Shown piece by piece: positions 25,002-33,671 of a DNA stretch of 64,000 nt. The notes beneath the pieces were generated by a model, which worked only from the letters and a program-made list of their open reading frames with translations, did not search any database and was not told the DNA's origin. Positions within the stretch are counted from its first letter, which is position 1; every line of letters begins with the position of its first letter. The stretch is from Pseudomonas brassicacearum (GTDB lineage: Bacteria > Pseudomonadota > Gammaproteobacteria > Pseudomonadales > Pseudomonadaceae): positions 2,445,430 through 2,509,429 of the forward strand of contig NZ_CP007410.1 in NCBI RefSeq assembly GCF_000585995.1, in the 5' to 3' direction. Made by a program: the position numbers and the translations under genes.

Positions 25002-25363
25002 CAGAGGGTGATCACTTGGTCGTAACGGTCGATGAGCGCGGCGATTTGCGGCGCGCTCAGTGCTTTCATGTCGGCCAGCGCCAGGGTGTCGAGGGTGACA
25101 CCGCGTTCGGCGGCGCTGTCGGCGCAGACAAACAGGTCGTCGACGCCAAACATCGGCAATGCCTGCAAGTTCGCGCTCAGGTCCTTTTGCTGGACGGCCT
25201 TGGCGTTCTGGCCGCTCGTCAGCTGGAACACCCCATCATCGAGAAACAGCAGGCCGATGGGCAGGTCGAACGCGCCGCCGGCCAGGACGATGTCCAGCGC
25301 TTCACGGGCGCCGGGGCCGGACCAGGGGGCCTGGCGGCTGATCAGCAATAAAGACTTGGCCAT
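25001..25363 (-). CDS. tusC: Sulfur relay subunit TusC (DsrF family)
   Basis: A 120-residue DsrE/F-fold subunit; MAKSLLLISRQAPWSGPGAR at the N-terminus and GLLFLDDGVFQLTSGQNA are family features. The start at 25363 shares a base with the tusD stop (TGATG). The frame is open 69 codons further upstream, but that part is antisense-like noise overlapping tusD. Confidence 0.93.
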   Translation of the reverse strand: MAKSLLLISRQAPWSGPGAREALDIVLAGGAFDLPIGLLFLDDGVFQLTSGQNAKAVQQKDLSANLQALPMFGVDDLFVCADSAAERGVTLDTLALADMKALSAPQIAALIDRYDQVITL

Positions 25364-25755
25364 CACGCGCCTCCAAAACAGATCAAGCGGTCGGCGTCCT
25401 GGATCGCATCGTGCAACTGGCCCAGCCCGGACAAGGCCCAAGGGGCGTCGACGCTGACCGCCGAACGCTGGTAGCGCTGGGCCTCTTCCTCGTTCAACAC
25501 GCCACGGCGCAACGCCGCCGCGATGCAGACCACACCGTCGAGCTGGTTGTCGCTGACAAAGGTTCGCCACTGCTGGGGGAGGTCATGTTCGTCCTGGGGC
25601 GTGACGACACTGGCGCAGGCGTTGTAGACGCCGTCCTGATAGAAAAACAGCCGCACGATTTCATGCCCACCGGCCAGCGCGGCCTGGGCAAACAGCAAGG
25701 CACGGCGCGAGGAGGGCGCATGGGCGGCGGAAAACAGCGCGATGGCGAACTTCAT
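25363..25755 (-). CDS. tusD: Sulfurtransferase subunit TusD (DsrE family)
   Basis: A 130-residue subunit carrying the catalytic persulfide. The active Cys is C77 in VVCIAAALRRGV, matching Cys78 of E. coli TusD; FFYQDGVYNACA precedes it. MKFAIALFSAAHAPSS at 25755 is the natural N-terminus rather than the ten-codon extension. First gene of tusDCBE-ybiB; the promoter should lie in 25756-25854. Confidence 0.94.
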   Translation of the reverse strand: MKFAIALFSAAHAPSSRRALLFAQAALAGGHEIVRLFFYQDGVYNACASVVTPQDEHDLPQQWRTFVSDNQLDGVVCIAAALRRGVLNEEEAQRYQRSAVSVDAPWALSGLGQLHDAIQDADRLICFGGA

Positions 25756-25854
25756 GACAGACCCGATCAGCAAAACTGCGGCCATGATAAAGCTTTATGG
25801 GCGGTGGGGCGATTGCCAGGAGATTCAACACAAAGGGGCATGCTTTGGATACTT

Positions 25855-26006
25855 TGTGGCGAGGGGATTCATCTTGTGGCGAGGGGATTTATCCCCGCTG
25901 GGCTGCGAAGCAGTCCCTTGACCCGCCAACGCGGTGTATCAGACAGGCCTCGGTGGCGAAAGAGGGGCCGCTTCGCAGCCCAGCGGGGATAAATCCCCTC
26001 GCCACA
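25855..26006. repeat. Inverted REP pair (class II variant) with a partly duplicated left arm
   Basis: The left side carries TGTGGCGAGGGGATTCATC followed at once by TGTGGCGAGGGGATTTATCC, a tandem duplication of the outer half of the arm. The right arm ends GATAAATCCCCTCGCCACA. The core GGGGATTTATCCCC differs from the GGGAGCTTGCTCCC form elsewhere. Confidence 0.88.
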
Positions 26007-26028
26007 GGTGGTATTCAATCCATTCGAG

Positions 26029-26358
26029 CTACTGCTTGAGCCCATGCAACTCGCAATATTCCACCCACTCCATCCCCGCCATCTCCGCCACTTCCCTGTG
26101 CACTTCCAGGCGCTGGGCCTGGTAGTCCTGGGGCGAGGCGGCGGTCAGTTGCAGGGTCAGTTCCCAGGCGAACAGGCCCAGGCGCTCGGCCTCGGCTTCG
26201 AACGCTTCATGCAAGCGTTCGGCGCGGTACTGCGCCGCGGTCTCGCCCTTGGCCTGGGCCAGCAGCGGGTTGAGGTTGTCCAGCTCGACGCGCAGCGCGG
26301 GGCGCTCATCGAGGAATTTTTCCAGGGCCTGTTCGTGTTGCTGTCCGGTTGCCGCCAT
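26029..26358 (-). CDS. Conserved small protein of unknown function
   Basis: A 109-residue, largely helical, charged protein (MAATGQQHEQALEKFLDERP) without signal peptide or membrane segment. AAGGAG lies just upstream of ATG 26358. It follows the HTH gene at 26361 by two bases, so the two are an operon. I cannot name a family or a function. Confidence 0.75.
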   Translation of the reverse strand: MAATGQQHEQALEKFLDERPALRVELDNLNPLLAQAKGETAAQYRAERLHEAFEAEAERLGLFAWELTLQLTAASPQDYQAQRLEVHREVAEMAGMEWVEYCELHGLKQ

Positions 26359-26360
26359 GG

Positions 26361-26615
26361 TTACTCCTTGGGTGACTGCTTCTTGCTGGCCTTGGCCGCA
26401 GCCGCCAGGCATTCGAGGGCGAATTGTTCGGTGTAGGTCATCTGGATCGGCGTGGTTTCGCCCTTGACGGTGCGTTCGCCGTCGAGGATGTAGCGAATCC
26501 GCTTGTCGGTGACGCCGATTCGTTTGGCGATCCAGGCCGGCGTCTGGCCGATCTGGCTGATCAGTTTGTCGGCATATTCGGCGGTGGGTTTGTAGAACTC
26601 GGCGTTGGGTGTCAT
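26361..26615 (-). CDS. Small helix-turn-helix protein
   Basis: An 84-residue protein; residues ~18-50 (LISQIGQTPAWIAKRIGVTD then KRIRYILDGER) resemble a lambda-repressor-like HTH, including the Q-x3-A turn. The C-terminus is Lys-rich. It probably binds DNA and may regulate its two-gene operon. The ribosome-binding site is weak. Function otherwise unknown. Confidence 0.7.
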   Translation of the reverse strand: MTPNAEFYKPTAEYADKLISQIGQTPAWIAKRIGVTDKRIRYILDGERTVKGETTPIQMTYTEQFALECLAAAAKASKKQSPKE

Positions 26616-26758
26616 GGGGGCGTTCCGCGATGGCTGGTGGCAATGGCGCGACAGGGTGCGCGAATCGTTGGCCGATGTCGCGTGTAAATTTCAGTAAAGC
26701 AGCACGAAGGCGGGGGCCGCAGTGCTAAAGTCCGTTTTTTTCTCGATGAGTGAACGCG

Positions 26759-27109
26759 ATGCGTATGTTGACGGTGGCCCTGGCCGCCACCTTGCTGGCC
26801 GGCTGCGCGGGTTCGGCGATGAACCAGGCCCGGACTCAAGCCCCTTACAAGACGATGACTTCGGACAAGCCCGAACAGGTCGTGGCCCAGTGCATACAGT
26901 TTTCCTGGCAGGACGAAGCGGTGTTCGGCGTCGATGCCGGCGCTTACCTGCAACCGGGCAAGAAGGGCGGATCGACGGTTTACACGCGCTCTGCTGAATC
27001 CTTTGTCGATTTGGAAGCCGGTGCGACAGGCACCGCGTTGAATTATTACGCCAAGCATGACGACTTCGTGGCCAAGCGTCGGTTGGCGGCGTTGGCGACT
27101 TGTCTGTAA
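26759..27109 (+). CDS. Small lipoprotein of unknown function
   Basis: A 116-residue protein whose N-terminus MRMLTVALAATLLAGC ends in a lipobox (LLAGC, Cys16). The mature part (QVVAQCIQFSWQDEAVFGVD) resembles small Pseudomonas lipoproteins I cannot name. Two further Cys (in AQCIQF and at the C-terminal TCL) could form a disulfide in the periplasm. ATG 26759 has GAG eight bases upstream. Confidence 0.8.
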   Translation: MRMLTVALAATLLAGCAGSAMNQARTQAPYKTMTSDKPEQVVAQCIQFSWQDEAVFGVDAGAYLQPGKKGGSTVYTRSAESFVDLEAGATGTALNYYAKHDDFVAKRRLAALATCL

Positions 27110-27137
27110 ACGGATCGCACCTGACACCCGGATCCTA

Positions 27138-27227
27138 TGTGGGAGCGGGCTTGCTCGCGAAAGCGGCGGGTCAATCGACATCGATGTTGAATGTTAAGCC
27201 GTCTTCGCGAGCAAGCCCGCTCCCACA
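27138..27227. repeat. Inverted REP pair (class I)
   Basis: TGTGGGAGCGGGCTTGCTCG on the left and CGAGCAAGCCCGCTCCCACA on the right, both in the GCGGGC form, between the lipoprotein and GNAT genes, which converge here. Confidence 0.93.
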
Positions 27228-27238
27228 GGGGTTGTGCT

Positions 27239-27667
27239 TCAGGTGTCCAGGCGCTTCTGGAAAAAGAAGTGCTGGTGGCCTGGCGGGTAGTCGTCGATCT
27301 GGCCGATTTCCGTGAAACCGTGCTTCCTGTAGAACGCCGGCGCCTGGAAGTCGAAAGTGTCCAGCCAGATGCCCACGCAGTTTTTCTCCCTGGCCAGGTC
27401 TTCGACCTTCTGCATCAACGCCGAACCCGTGCCTTGGCCTCGCGCCTGTTCCGGCACCACCAGCAACTCGATATAAAACCAACGGAAAAACACTCGTCCG
27501 TAGAGCCCGCCCACGATCTCGTTGCTGTGTTCGTCGCGCACCAGCCAGGCGACCAGTTCAGGCGTTGTTCCGCCGGTCTTGGCGGTGTTGTAGGCGCGTA
27601 GCGGGGCGAGGATGGCTTGGCGCTCTTCGTCGGTCGGGGCGTCCGTGCGTTCGATTCGCAGCGTCAT
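27239..27667 (-). CDS. GNAT-family N-acetyltransferase
   Basis: A 142-residue GNAT protein. The acetyl-CoA-binding motif is VPEQARGQGTGSALMQ, with the beta-4/5 segment WFYIELLVV before it and APAFYRKHGFTEIG after. The substrate cannot be told from sequence. AAGGAC precedes the ATG. Single gene, convergent with the upstream lipoprotein. Confidence 0.88.
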   Translation of the reverse strand: MTLRIERTDAPTDEERQAILAPLRAYNTAKTGGTTPELVAWLVRDEHSNEIVGGLYGRVFFRWFYIELLVVPEQARGQGTGSALMQKVEDLAREKNCVGIWLDTFDFQAPAFYRKHGFTEIGQIDDYPPGHQHFFFQKRLDT

Positions 27668-27827
27668 CGGCGATGTCCTTATGCATGTATGGATGAGCCG
27701 CCGAGCCTATCGCAAAGGGAAACCTGAAGTCACCCGGCTGTCAGGAAACAGGCGCATTACGTAAACCGGGCCATACTGCCTAATGCTCTTGATGCGATCC
27801 CCCTTTAAAACAAGAAGAGACCGACTC

Positions 27828-29555
27828 ATGAAGTTCGAATCCTTTGCGCGGGTACTCGTCGCCACCTCCCTGACCCTCGGTTGTTTGTATGCCCAGGCTG
27901 CCTCCCAGGCGCCGGTCGCCGCCGAGAACGGCATGGTGGTCACTGCCCAGCACCTGGCGACCCACGTGGGTGTCGACGTGCTCAAGAACGGCGGCAATGC
28001 CGTGGATGCGGCGGTGGCCGTGGGGTATGCACTGGCGGTGGTGTACCCGGCGGCGGGGAACCTGGGCGGCGGTGGCTTCATGACGCTGCAACTGGCCGAT
28101 GGCCGCAAGACCTTCCTGGATTTTCGTGAAAAGGCGCCCCTGGCCGCCACGGCCGACATGTACCTGGACAAGGACGGCAATGTCGTTCCCGAACTCAGCA
28201 CCCGCGGGCACCTGGCGGTAGGTGTGCCCGGTACCGTCTCCGGCATGGAGCTGGCGTTGCAGAAGTACGGCAGCAAACCCCGGGCCGAGCTGATCGCCCC
28301 GGCCATCCGGTTCGCCGAGGACGGCTTCACCCTGGAGCAGGGCGATGTCGATCTGCTGGAAACCGCCACCGATGTGTTCAAGAAGGACACGCGCGATTCC
28401 GGCGCGATCTTCCTGCACAACGGCGAGCCGATGCAGGTCGGCCAGAAGCTGGTGCAAAAAGACCTCGCCAAGACCTTGCGTGAAATCTCCACCAAGGGTG
28501 CCGATGGCTTCTATAAAGGTTGGGTGGCCGATGCCCTCGTCACCTCCAGCCAGGCCAACAAAGGCATCATCACCCAGGCCGACCTGGACAAATACAAGAC
28601 CCGGGAACTGGCCCCGGTGGAATGTGACTATCGCGGCTACCACATCATTTCGGCACCGCCACCCAGTTCCGGCGGGGTGGTGCTGTGCCAGATCATGAAC
28701 ATCCTTGATGGTTATCCAATGAAGGACCTGGGCTTCCATTCGGCCCAGGGCATGCACTATCAGATCGAAGCCATGCGCCACGCCTACGTGGACCGCAACA
28801 GCTACCTGGGTGATCCGGATTTTGTGCAGAACCCCATCGACCACCTGTTGGATAAAAACTACGCCGCCAAACTGCGGGCCGCGATCGAGCCGCAAAAGGC
28901 CGGTGAGTCGCAGAAAATCAAACCTGGCGTGGCGCCCCACGAGGGCAGCAACACCACCCATTACTCCATCGTCGATCAATGGGGTAACGCCGTTTCCGTC
29001 ACCTACACCCTCAACGATTGGTTCGGTGCCGGCGTCATGGCGAGCAAGACCGGGGTCATTCTCAACGATGAAATGGACGATTTCACCGCCAAGATCGGTG
29101 TGCCCAACATGTACGGCCTGGTGCAGGGCGAAGCCAACGCCATCGCGCCGGGCAAGGCGCCGCTGTCATCCATGAGCCCGACCATTGTCACCAAGGACGG
29201 CAAGACGGTGATGGTGGTGGGGACCCCGGGCGGCAGCCGCATCATCACGGCGACCTTGCTGACCATCCTCAACGTGATCGACTACGGCATGAACCTGCAG
29301 GAAGCCGTCGATGCGCCGCGTTTCCACCAGCAGTGGATGCCCGAGGAAACCAATCTGGAAACCTTCGCGGCCAGCCCGGATACCCAGAAACTGTTGGAGA
29401 GCTGGGGCCACAAGTTTGCTGGCCCGCAGGACCCCAACCATATTGCCGCGATCCTGGTGGGCGCCCCATCATTGGGTGGCAAGCCGGTGGGCAAGAACCG
29501 CTTCTATGGCGCTAACGACCCCCGTCGCAATACCGGGTTGTCGCTGGGTTATTAA
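27828..29555 (+). CDS. ggt: Gamma-glutamyltranspeptidase
   Basis: A 575-residue periplasmic Ntn-hydrolase precursor that cleaves glutathione and other gamma-glutamyl compounds. The N-terminus carries a Sec signal (about residues 1-25). Autocleavage should occur before T376 in the motif NTTHYSIVD, giving large and small subunits; PGGSRIITATLLTILNVIDY is typical of the small subunit. ATG 27828 is preceded by AAGAAGAGA; an upstream in-frame ATG would mask the signal peptide. Confidence 0.94.
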   Translation: MKFESFARVLVATSLTLGCLYAQAASQAPVAAENGMVVTAQHLATHVGVDVLKNGGNAVDAAVAVGYALAVVYPAAGNLGGGGFMTLQLADGRKTFLDFREKAPLAATADMYLDKDGNVVPELSTRGHLAVGVPGTVSGMELALQKYGSKPRAELIAPAIRFAEDGFTLEQGDVDLLETATDVFKKDTRDSGAIFLHNGEPMQVGQKLVQKDLAKTLREISTKGADGFYKGWVADALVTSSQANKGIITQADLDKYKTRELAPVECDYRGYHIISAPPPSSGGVVLCQIMNILDGYPMKDLGFHSAQGMHYQIEAMRHAYVDRNSYLGDPDFVQNPIDHLLDKNYAAKLRAAIEPQKAGESQKIKPGVAPHEGSNTTHYSIVDQWGNAVSVTYTLNDWFGAGVMASKTGVILNDEMDDFTAKIGVPNMYGLVQGEANAIAPGKAPLSSMSPTIVTKDGKTVMVVGTPGGSRIITATLLTILNVIDYGMNLQEAVDAPRFHQQWMPEETNLETFAASPDTQKLLESWGHKFAGPQDPNHIAAILVGAPSLGGKPVGKNRFYGANDPRRNTGLSLGY

Positions 29556-29595
29556 TGGACTGCGAGCATTCAACACCGTTTGAAGAGGGAAAGTC

Positions 29596-30129
29596 ATGAA
29601 CACCGCATTGCTGATCATCGATGTCCAGAAAGGGCTGTGCAGCGGCGAAGAAGAATGCTTCGACATCCAGCGCGTCATCCGGACCATCAACGACCTCAGT
29701 GCGAAGGTCAGGGCCTTGGGCTTGACGGTGATCCTGGTCCAGCACGAAGAGCTGGAAGGCTCGCTGACCCATGGCTCTGCCGCCTGGCAACTGGCCGACG
29801 ATCTGCTGATCGCTGCGGATGACCTGCGGGTGCGCAAGACCACGCCGGACGCCTTCTACCAGACCGATCTGCTCTCGTTGTTGCAAGCTCGCGGCATCGA
29901 CCGCCTGGTGATCTGCGGGCTGCAAACCGACTATTGCATCAACGCCACCGTGCGCCAGGCCCATGCCCTGGGCTATGACGTGGTCCTGGCTGCCGACGCT
30001 CACTCCACGGTGGCCAACGGCAGCATGGCCGCCGAGCAGATCATCGCCAACCACAACAACCGGCTGGGGCGCTTGAGCAGTGCGGTGTCGCGGATCGATA
30101 TTGTGCCGGCGGGGGAGGTGCGCCTGTAG
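29596..30129 (+). CDS. Isochorismatase-family cysteine hydrolase
   Basis: A 177-residue cysteine hydrolase with catalytic triad D9 (LLIIDVQKG), K81 (RVRKTTPDAF) and C114 (LQTDYCINATVRQA), typical of the nicotinamidase/isochorismatase family. The cis-peptide motif precedes C114. It lies 40 bp after ggt on the same strand with GAGGGAAAG upstream. The substrate is unknown. Confidence 0.9.
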   Translation: MNTALLIIDVQKGLCSGEEECFDIQRVIRTINDLSAKVRALGLTVILVQHEELEGSLTHGSAAWQLADDLLIAADDLRVRKTTPDAFYQTDLLSLLQARGIDRLVICGLQTDYCINATVRQAHALGYDVVLAADAHSTVANGSMAAEQIIANHNNRLGRLSSAVSRIDIVPAGEVRL

Positions 30130-30152
30130 CTGGGGCATCGGTGCGATAAAAC

Positions 30153-30247
30153 TGTGGCGAGGGAGCTTGCTCCCGCTCGATTGCGCAGCAATCGCAAAGA
30201 ACCAAGGGTCGCTTCGCAACCCAGCGGGAGCAAGCTCCCTCGCCACA
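30153..30247. repeat. Inverted REP pair (class II)
   Basis: TGTGGCGAGGGAGCTTGCTC at the left and GAGCAAGCTCCCTCGCCACA at the right, with GATTGCGCAGCAATC as the inner stem instead of the GCGAAGC form. Confidence 0.93.
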
Positions 30248-30279
30248 ACATCACATGGCTCACCATCGGTGGCGGCTGA

Positions 30280-31140
30280 TCAAGGCGCGCCAAACACCAT
30301 CGTCCAGTAAACCCCCGCATCACTGCGCGAGTCGTTGGCATACGCCGCGCCCATTTGGGTGAACATCGGGTTCATCAGGTTGGCGCAGTGTCCGGGGCTG
30401 GCCAACCAGTCTTGCATGGCCTTGTTCGGGGAGCCTTGTCCGGCGGCGATGTTTTCGCCGATCTTGCGCCCACGGAAACCGGCGCTTTTGGCGCGGTCGG
30501 CGACGGAGCGGCCGTCGGGGTCCTGGTGGGCGAAATAATTGCCTCGGGCCATCGCCCGGCTGTGCCCCTGGGCCGCTGTCCCGAGGGCGGCGTTCCAACT
30601 CAGCGGCCGGGCGGCGGCAAAGCGCTGGCGGCCACACATCCTGGAGCGGGCTCGGGCGGCGTTGACCTGGGCCAGCAAGCTCTTGTCTGCGGAGGCCGCA
30701 TCGTTGACCCGGCCACCGCCCATGGGTTGTGCCAGCACCACGCGCCATTCATCACCGACCCGATTGACGCCAATATCGGTGTACTGGTTGTCCAACAGCG
30801 CCGAGCAGTGTTCGTCTGCCAGCATCTCGAAGGCTTCTTCGGCGTCTCGCGCATCCGTCAGGCGGATGCTACGTACGGCCTGGGCTTGATAGCCGGAGTC
30901 CTTCAAGGTGTCCCGCAAACCCCCACGAAAGCCGATCGGCAAGGCCAGGCTCGAGCGCAGCACCAAGGGCGGCACGGCGCGCACTGTGCGCCATTCACAG
31001 CGGTGGGGTTGGCGGCGATAGTCATTGATCGCGCCCACCAATTGCCCTTCGCCCCGGGCATGGGCGGGGCTGGCGAACACAGGAAGCAAGGTGACAAGGC
31101 AAAGCGAAGCGAGACGGCAAGAGCGAACAGTGTGGCGCAT
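30280..31140 (-). CDS. Secreted protein with two CAP (SCP/PR-1) domains, the first degenerate
   Basis: A 286-residue protein with a signal peptide ending PAHA (about residue 28). The second half is a canonical CAP domain: LLAQVNAARARSRMCG, HSRAMARGNYFAHQDPDGRS, GENIAAGQGSPNKAMQDW and SPGHCANLMNPMFTQMG. The first half (about 33-145) shows the same outline in worn form: LVGAINDYRRQPHRC, DEHCSALLDNQYTDIGVN and WRVVLAQP. It therefore looks like an internal duplication. Role in the envelope unknown. Confidence 0.88.
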   Translation of the reverse strand: MRHTVRSCRLASLCLVTLLPVFASPAHARGEGQLVGAINDYRRQPHRCEWRTVRAVPPLVLRSSLALPIGFRGGLRDTLKDSGYQAQAVRSIRLTDARDAEEAFEMLADEHCSALLDNQYTDIGVNRVGDEWRVVLAQPMGGGRVNDAASADKSLLAQVNAARARSRMCGRQRFAAARPLSWNAALGTAAQGHSRAMARGNYFAHQDPDGRSVADRAKSAGFRGRKIGENIAAGQGSPNKAMQDWLASPGHCANLMNPMFTQMGAAYANDSRSDAGVYWTMVFGAP

Positions 31141-31331
31141 GGGGCGAACGGCTCAGGAGGGGAGTTGCTTTAGCGCCAGGCTTGGCGCCGATCAGCCGCT
31201 AAGCACATCGCTGGGGTGGGCGAGGTTTTCACGGCTGGGGTAGGACTGTGGGTTTGAAAACAAGTTTCAGGTGGAGGAAGACTTATCTGTGGGCCTGCGC
31301 AAGTCCCTCGCCACAATGGGGTTCAGTCAGT

Positions 31332-32294
31332 TCAACTGTGCTCAGCCACTGGCGCCTTGACCCGCTCAACCTTGCGATAAGTCAGCAACACAATGCCCGT
31401 CACCACAATCACGCCACCCAATACCTGGCCCGGGTTGAGCATCTGGTCCAGCACCAGCCAGCCGATCAGCAGGGTCGCCAGCGGTTCGATGTTCATCACC
31501 GGGGCGTTGCGCGGCATGTCCAGGCGGGGCACGGAAATGAACAGCACGATAAACCCGGTGCCGTAGAGCACCACCAACGTCGCCAGGGCCAACCAGCCGT
31601 TGCTGGTGGCCGGCAGGTCGAAGCCGCCGGGGAGGGCGCCGGTCAGGCCGGCGAGGTTGACGCTGCTGAAGACAATGAAAATCGTCAGCAGGCTGCGCAC
31701 CGAACCGCGCACCTGGGACAGCTTGTGATCGGTGATCCACAGTGCGCAGGCGAAGACGCAAGCGGCGCAGAAGGCCAGGCCCACTCCCAACAGCCATTGC
31801 GGGCCGACGCTCTGTTCCGACGATAAACGGGCCGGCACCTCCAATACGAACACCAGCCCCACCAGGATCATCCCCATCAATGCGGCGGTGCGCGCGGTTG
31901 GTCGTGGCCCGCCCAGTGCCCAGGTCAGCAACGCCAGCAAAATCGGAAAGACATTGCCCACCAACAGGGCCAGCGCCACCGGCACCCGCGCCACGGCGGA
32001 GTACAGGCACAGGCTCTGGGCACCGATCAACAGCCCCAGCGTCAACTGCCAACGCCACGCACCGGGCGGCAAACGCAGGCTTTGGCGTTGCCACAGCACC
32101 ATCGCGGCCAACACCAGCAGCGTTCCACCCGAGCGCAGCAGGATCGCCAGTAGCACACCGGCCCCGTCGTCGAATGCCGCCCGCGCGGCAACATGATTGC
32201 CGGCGAAGGCACAGCCCATGCACAGCAGGACGAGCACCGCGAGGTGGCGTGGTAACGGAGCGGGGGTGTCGGGTGCAGCAGTGGCGCGAGTCAT
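31332..32294 (-). CDS. EamA/DMT-family transporter
   Basis: A 320-residue inner-membrane protein with about ten hydrophobic helices in two EamA repeats (about 15-150 and 165-305). The second repeat ends near LLIGWLVLDQMLNPGQVLGG. Such proteins export metabolites or amino acids; the substrate cannot be assigned. The start at 32294 is 38 bp from the palindrome at 32332-32344, which may regulate it. Confidence 0.88.
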   Translation of the reverse strand: MTRATAAPDTPAPLPRHLAVLVLLCMGCAFAGNHVAARAAFDDGAGVLLAILLRSGGTLLVLAAMVLWQRQSLRLPPGAWRWQLTLGLLIGAQSLCLYSAVARVPVALALLVGNVFPILLALLTWALGGPRPTARTAALMGMILVGLVFVLEVPARLSSEQSVGPQWLLGVGLAFCAACVFACALWITDHKLSQVRGSVRSLLTIFIVFSSVNLAGLTGALPGGFDLPATSNGWLALATLVVLYGTGFIVLFISVPRLDMPRNAPVMNIEPLATLLIGWLVLDQMLNPGQVLGGVIVVTGIVLLTYRKVERVKAPVAEHS

Positions 32295-32331
32295 GGCAGT
32301 GTCTCAAAGGGTCAATTATTTTTAGTTATAG

Positions 32332-32344
32332 GTTGTCGTACAAC
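32332..32344. promoter_or_regulatory. Palindrome GTTGTCGTACAAC, candidate GntR-type operator
   Basis: GTTGT and ACAAC flank CGT. The inner 11 bases fit the TNGTNNNACNA pattern known for FadR-subfamily GntR repressors. It lies in the 217-bp space between the divergent EamA and histidine kinase genes, next to TATAGG. The reverse strand shares TTGTACGA with the sites at 33672 and 56127. Confidence 0.45.
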
Positions 32345-32511
32345 ATGGTTTTGTACCCCATAGCGTTGTAAGAGACAAGGTTCGAATCCCGATGACCTGT
32401 TACGTCGGCGCAGCGACTCCTCGCAAGACCTCGTACGCAGCCCTGCGCTTTGCTGTACAACAACCTGACCAATGTGTCGTTTACATCCTCGCCCTTTTTG
32501 CGGAGCCATCC

Positions 32512-33642
32512 ATGCGCCTGGCCGATTTCATCCTCGACAATATCGAGCCGATTCTCCAGGCGTGGGAAGACTTCGCCAAAACCATCACGCCGGCTTCCGA
32601 GGGCATGGATTCCGTGGCGCTTCGTGACCACGCCGAACAGATGCTGCGAACCATCGCCGCGGACCTGCGCACCTCGCAAACGCGCAAGGAACGGATCGCC
32701 AAGTCCCACGGTGACGCCCCGGCGACGGATGCCGAAACCCCTGCAGAAACCCATGCGATCATTCGTCAATCCTCGGGTTTTACGGTGGAACAGATGGTCT
32801 CGGAGTACCGGGCGCTGCGCACCAGTGTGCTGATGCTCTGGATGCCGCACACCCAGCTGGAGCACAAGCAGGTCATGGATGACTTGATCCGCTTCAACGA
32901 AGCCGTGGACCAGGCCTTGGCGGAATCAGTGGTCAGTTATTCGTCGGCGGTCGATGCGGCGCGCAATATCTTCCTCGGGATCCTGGGGCATGACCTGCGC
33001 AGCCCCTTGGGCGCCATCCTGCTGAGTTCCGAGGTGCTGTTGCGGGCGGGGGACCTGCCCGCCAAAGCGACCAAGATCTCTTCGCGGATCTACACCAGCG
33101 TCAAGCGGGCCACCAAGATTGTCGGCGACCTGCTGGACTTCACCCGCACCCAACTGGGGTCCGGCATTCCAGTGCAGCGCTTCAACGGTGACCTGGTGGC
33201 GGCCTGCGAAGGCATGGTGGAGGAGGCGCGGGCCTATCACCCGGAAAACAGAATCCTGTTTGAAACCACCGGTCCTCTGGAAGGATTGTTTGACCAGGCA
33301 CGAATGGAACAGGTGTTCTCTAACCTGATCGGCAATGCCGTCCAGCATGGTACCGAGGGCACGCCGATTACTGTTTCATTGAGCGCCGAAGAGGACACGG
33401 CGGTCGTTGCGATCAACAACCAGGGCAAACCTATCGCCGAAGACGCCATCGGCAGCATCTTCAACCCGATGGTCCGGCAGTTGCACAGCGGTGAAATGCA
33501 ATATGGCTCGACGGCCGGGCTGGGGCTTGGCCTGTATATCGCCTCAGCGATCGTAGCGGCCCACAAGGGCACCATCGAGGTACATTCGAAGGTGCGATCG
33601 GGCACCACCTTTACCGTTCGGATCCCCCTTCACGCGGACTGA
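32512..33642 (+). CDS. Soluble sensor histidine kinase without adjacent response regulator
   Basis: A 376-residue kinase with no membrane segment. Residues 1-~140 form a helical input domain resembling the RsbRD N-terminal type (MRLADFILDNIEPILQAWED). The H-box FLGILGHDLRSPLGAI places the phospho-His at H160; the N-box is SNLIGNAVQHGT and the G2-box STAGLGLGLYIASAI. The G1 region reads INNQGKPI rather than DxGxG, a divergent ATP site. ATG 32512 has CGGAG upstream; the frame extends 40 codons further without support. No partner regulator is near. Confidence 0.88.
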   Translation: MRLADFILDNIEPILQAWEDFAKTITPASEGMDSVALRDHAEQMLRTIAADLRTSQTRKERIAKSHGDAPATDAETPAETHAIIRQSSGFTVEQMVSEYRALRTSVLMLWMPHTQLEHKQVMDDLIRFNEAVDQALAESVVSYSSAVDAARNIFLGILGHDLRSPLGAILLSSEVLLRAGDLPAKATKISSRIYTSVKRATKIVGDLLDFTRTQLGSGIPVQRFNGDLVAACEGMVEEARAYHPENRILFETTGPLEGLFDQARMEQVFSNLIGNAVQHGTEGTPITVSLSAEEDTAVVAINNQGKPIAEDAIGSIFNPMVRQLHSGEMQYGSTAGLGLGLYIASAIVAAHKGTIEVHSKVRSGTTFTVRIPLHAD

Positions 33643-33671
33643 TTGTCTGCCCAGGCGCGAAGGGTGTGTAC

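Noticed and set aside
31260..31320. REP pair between the CAP and EamA genes
   Set aside because: Only scattered half-motifs (TGTGGGCCTG, TCCCTCGCCACA) remain; too degenerate to call.
32375..32395. GGTTCGAATCCC, looks like the T-arm of a tRNA
   Set aside because: Only two base pairs can form around the loop, and there is no acceptor stem, anticodon arm or CCA in the expected positions. A chance match or an old fragment.
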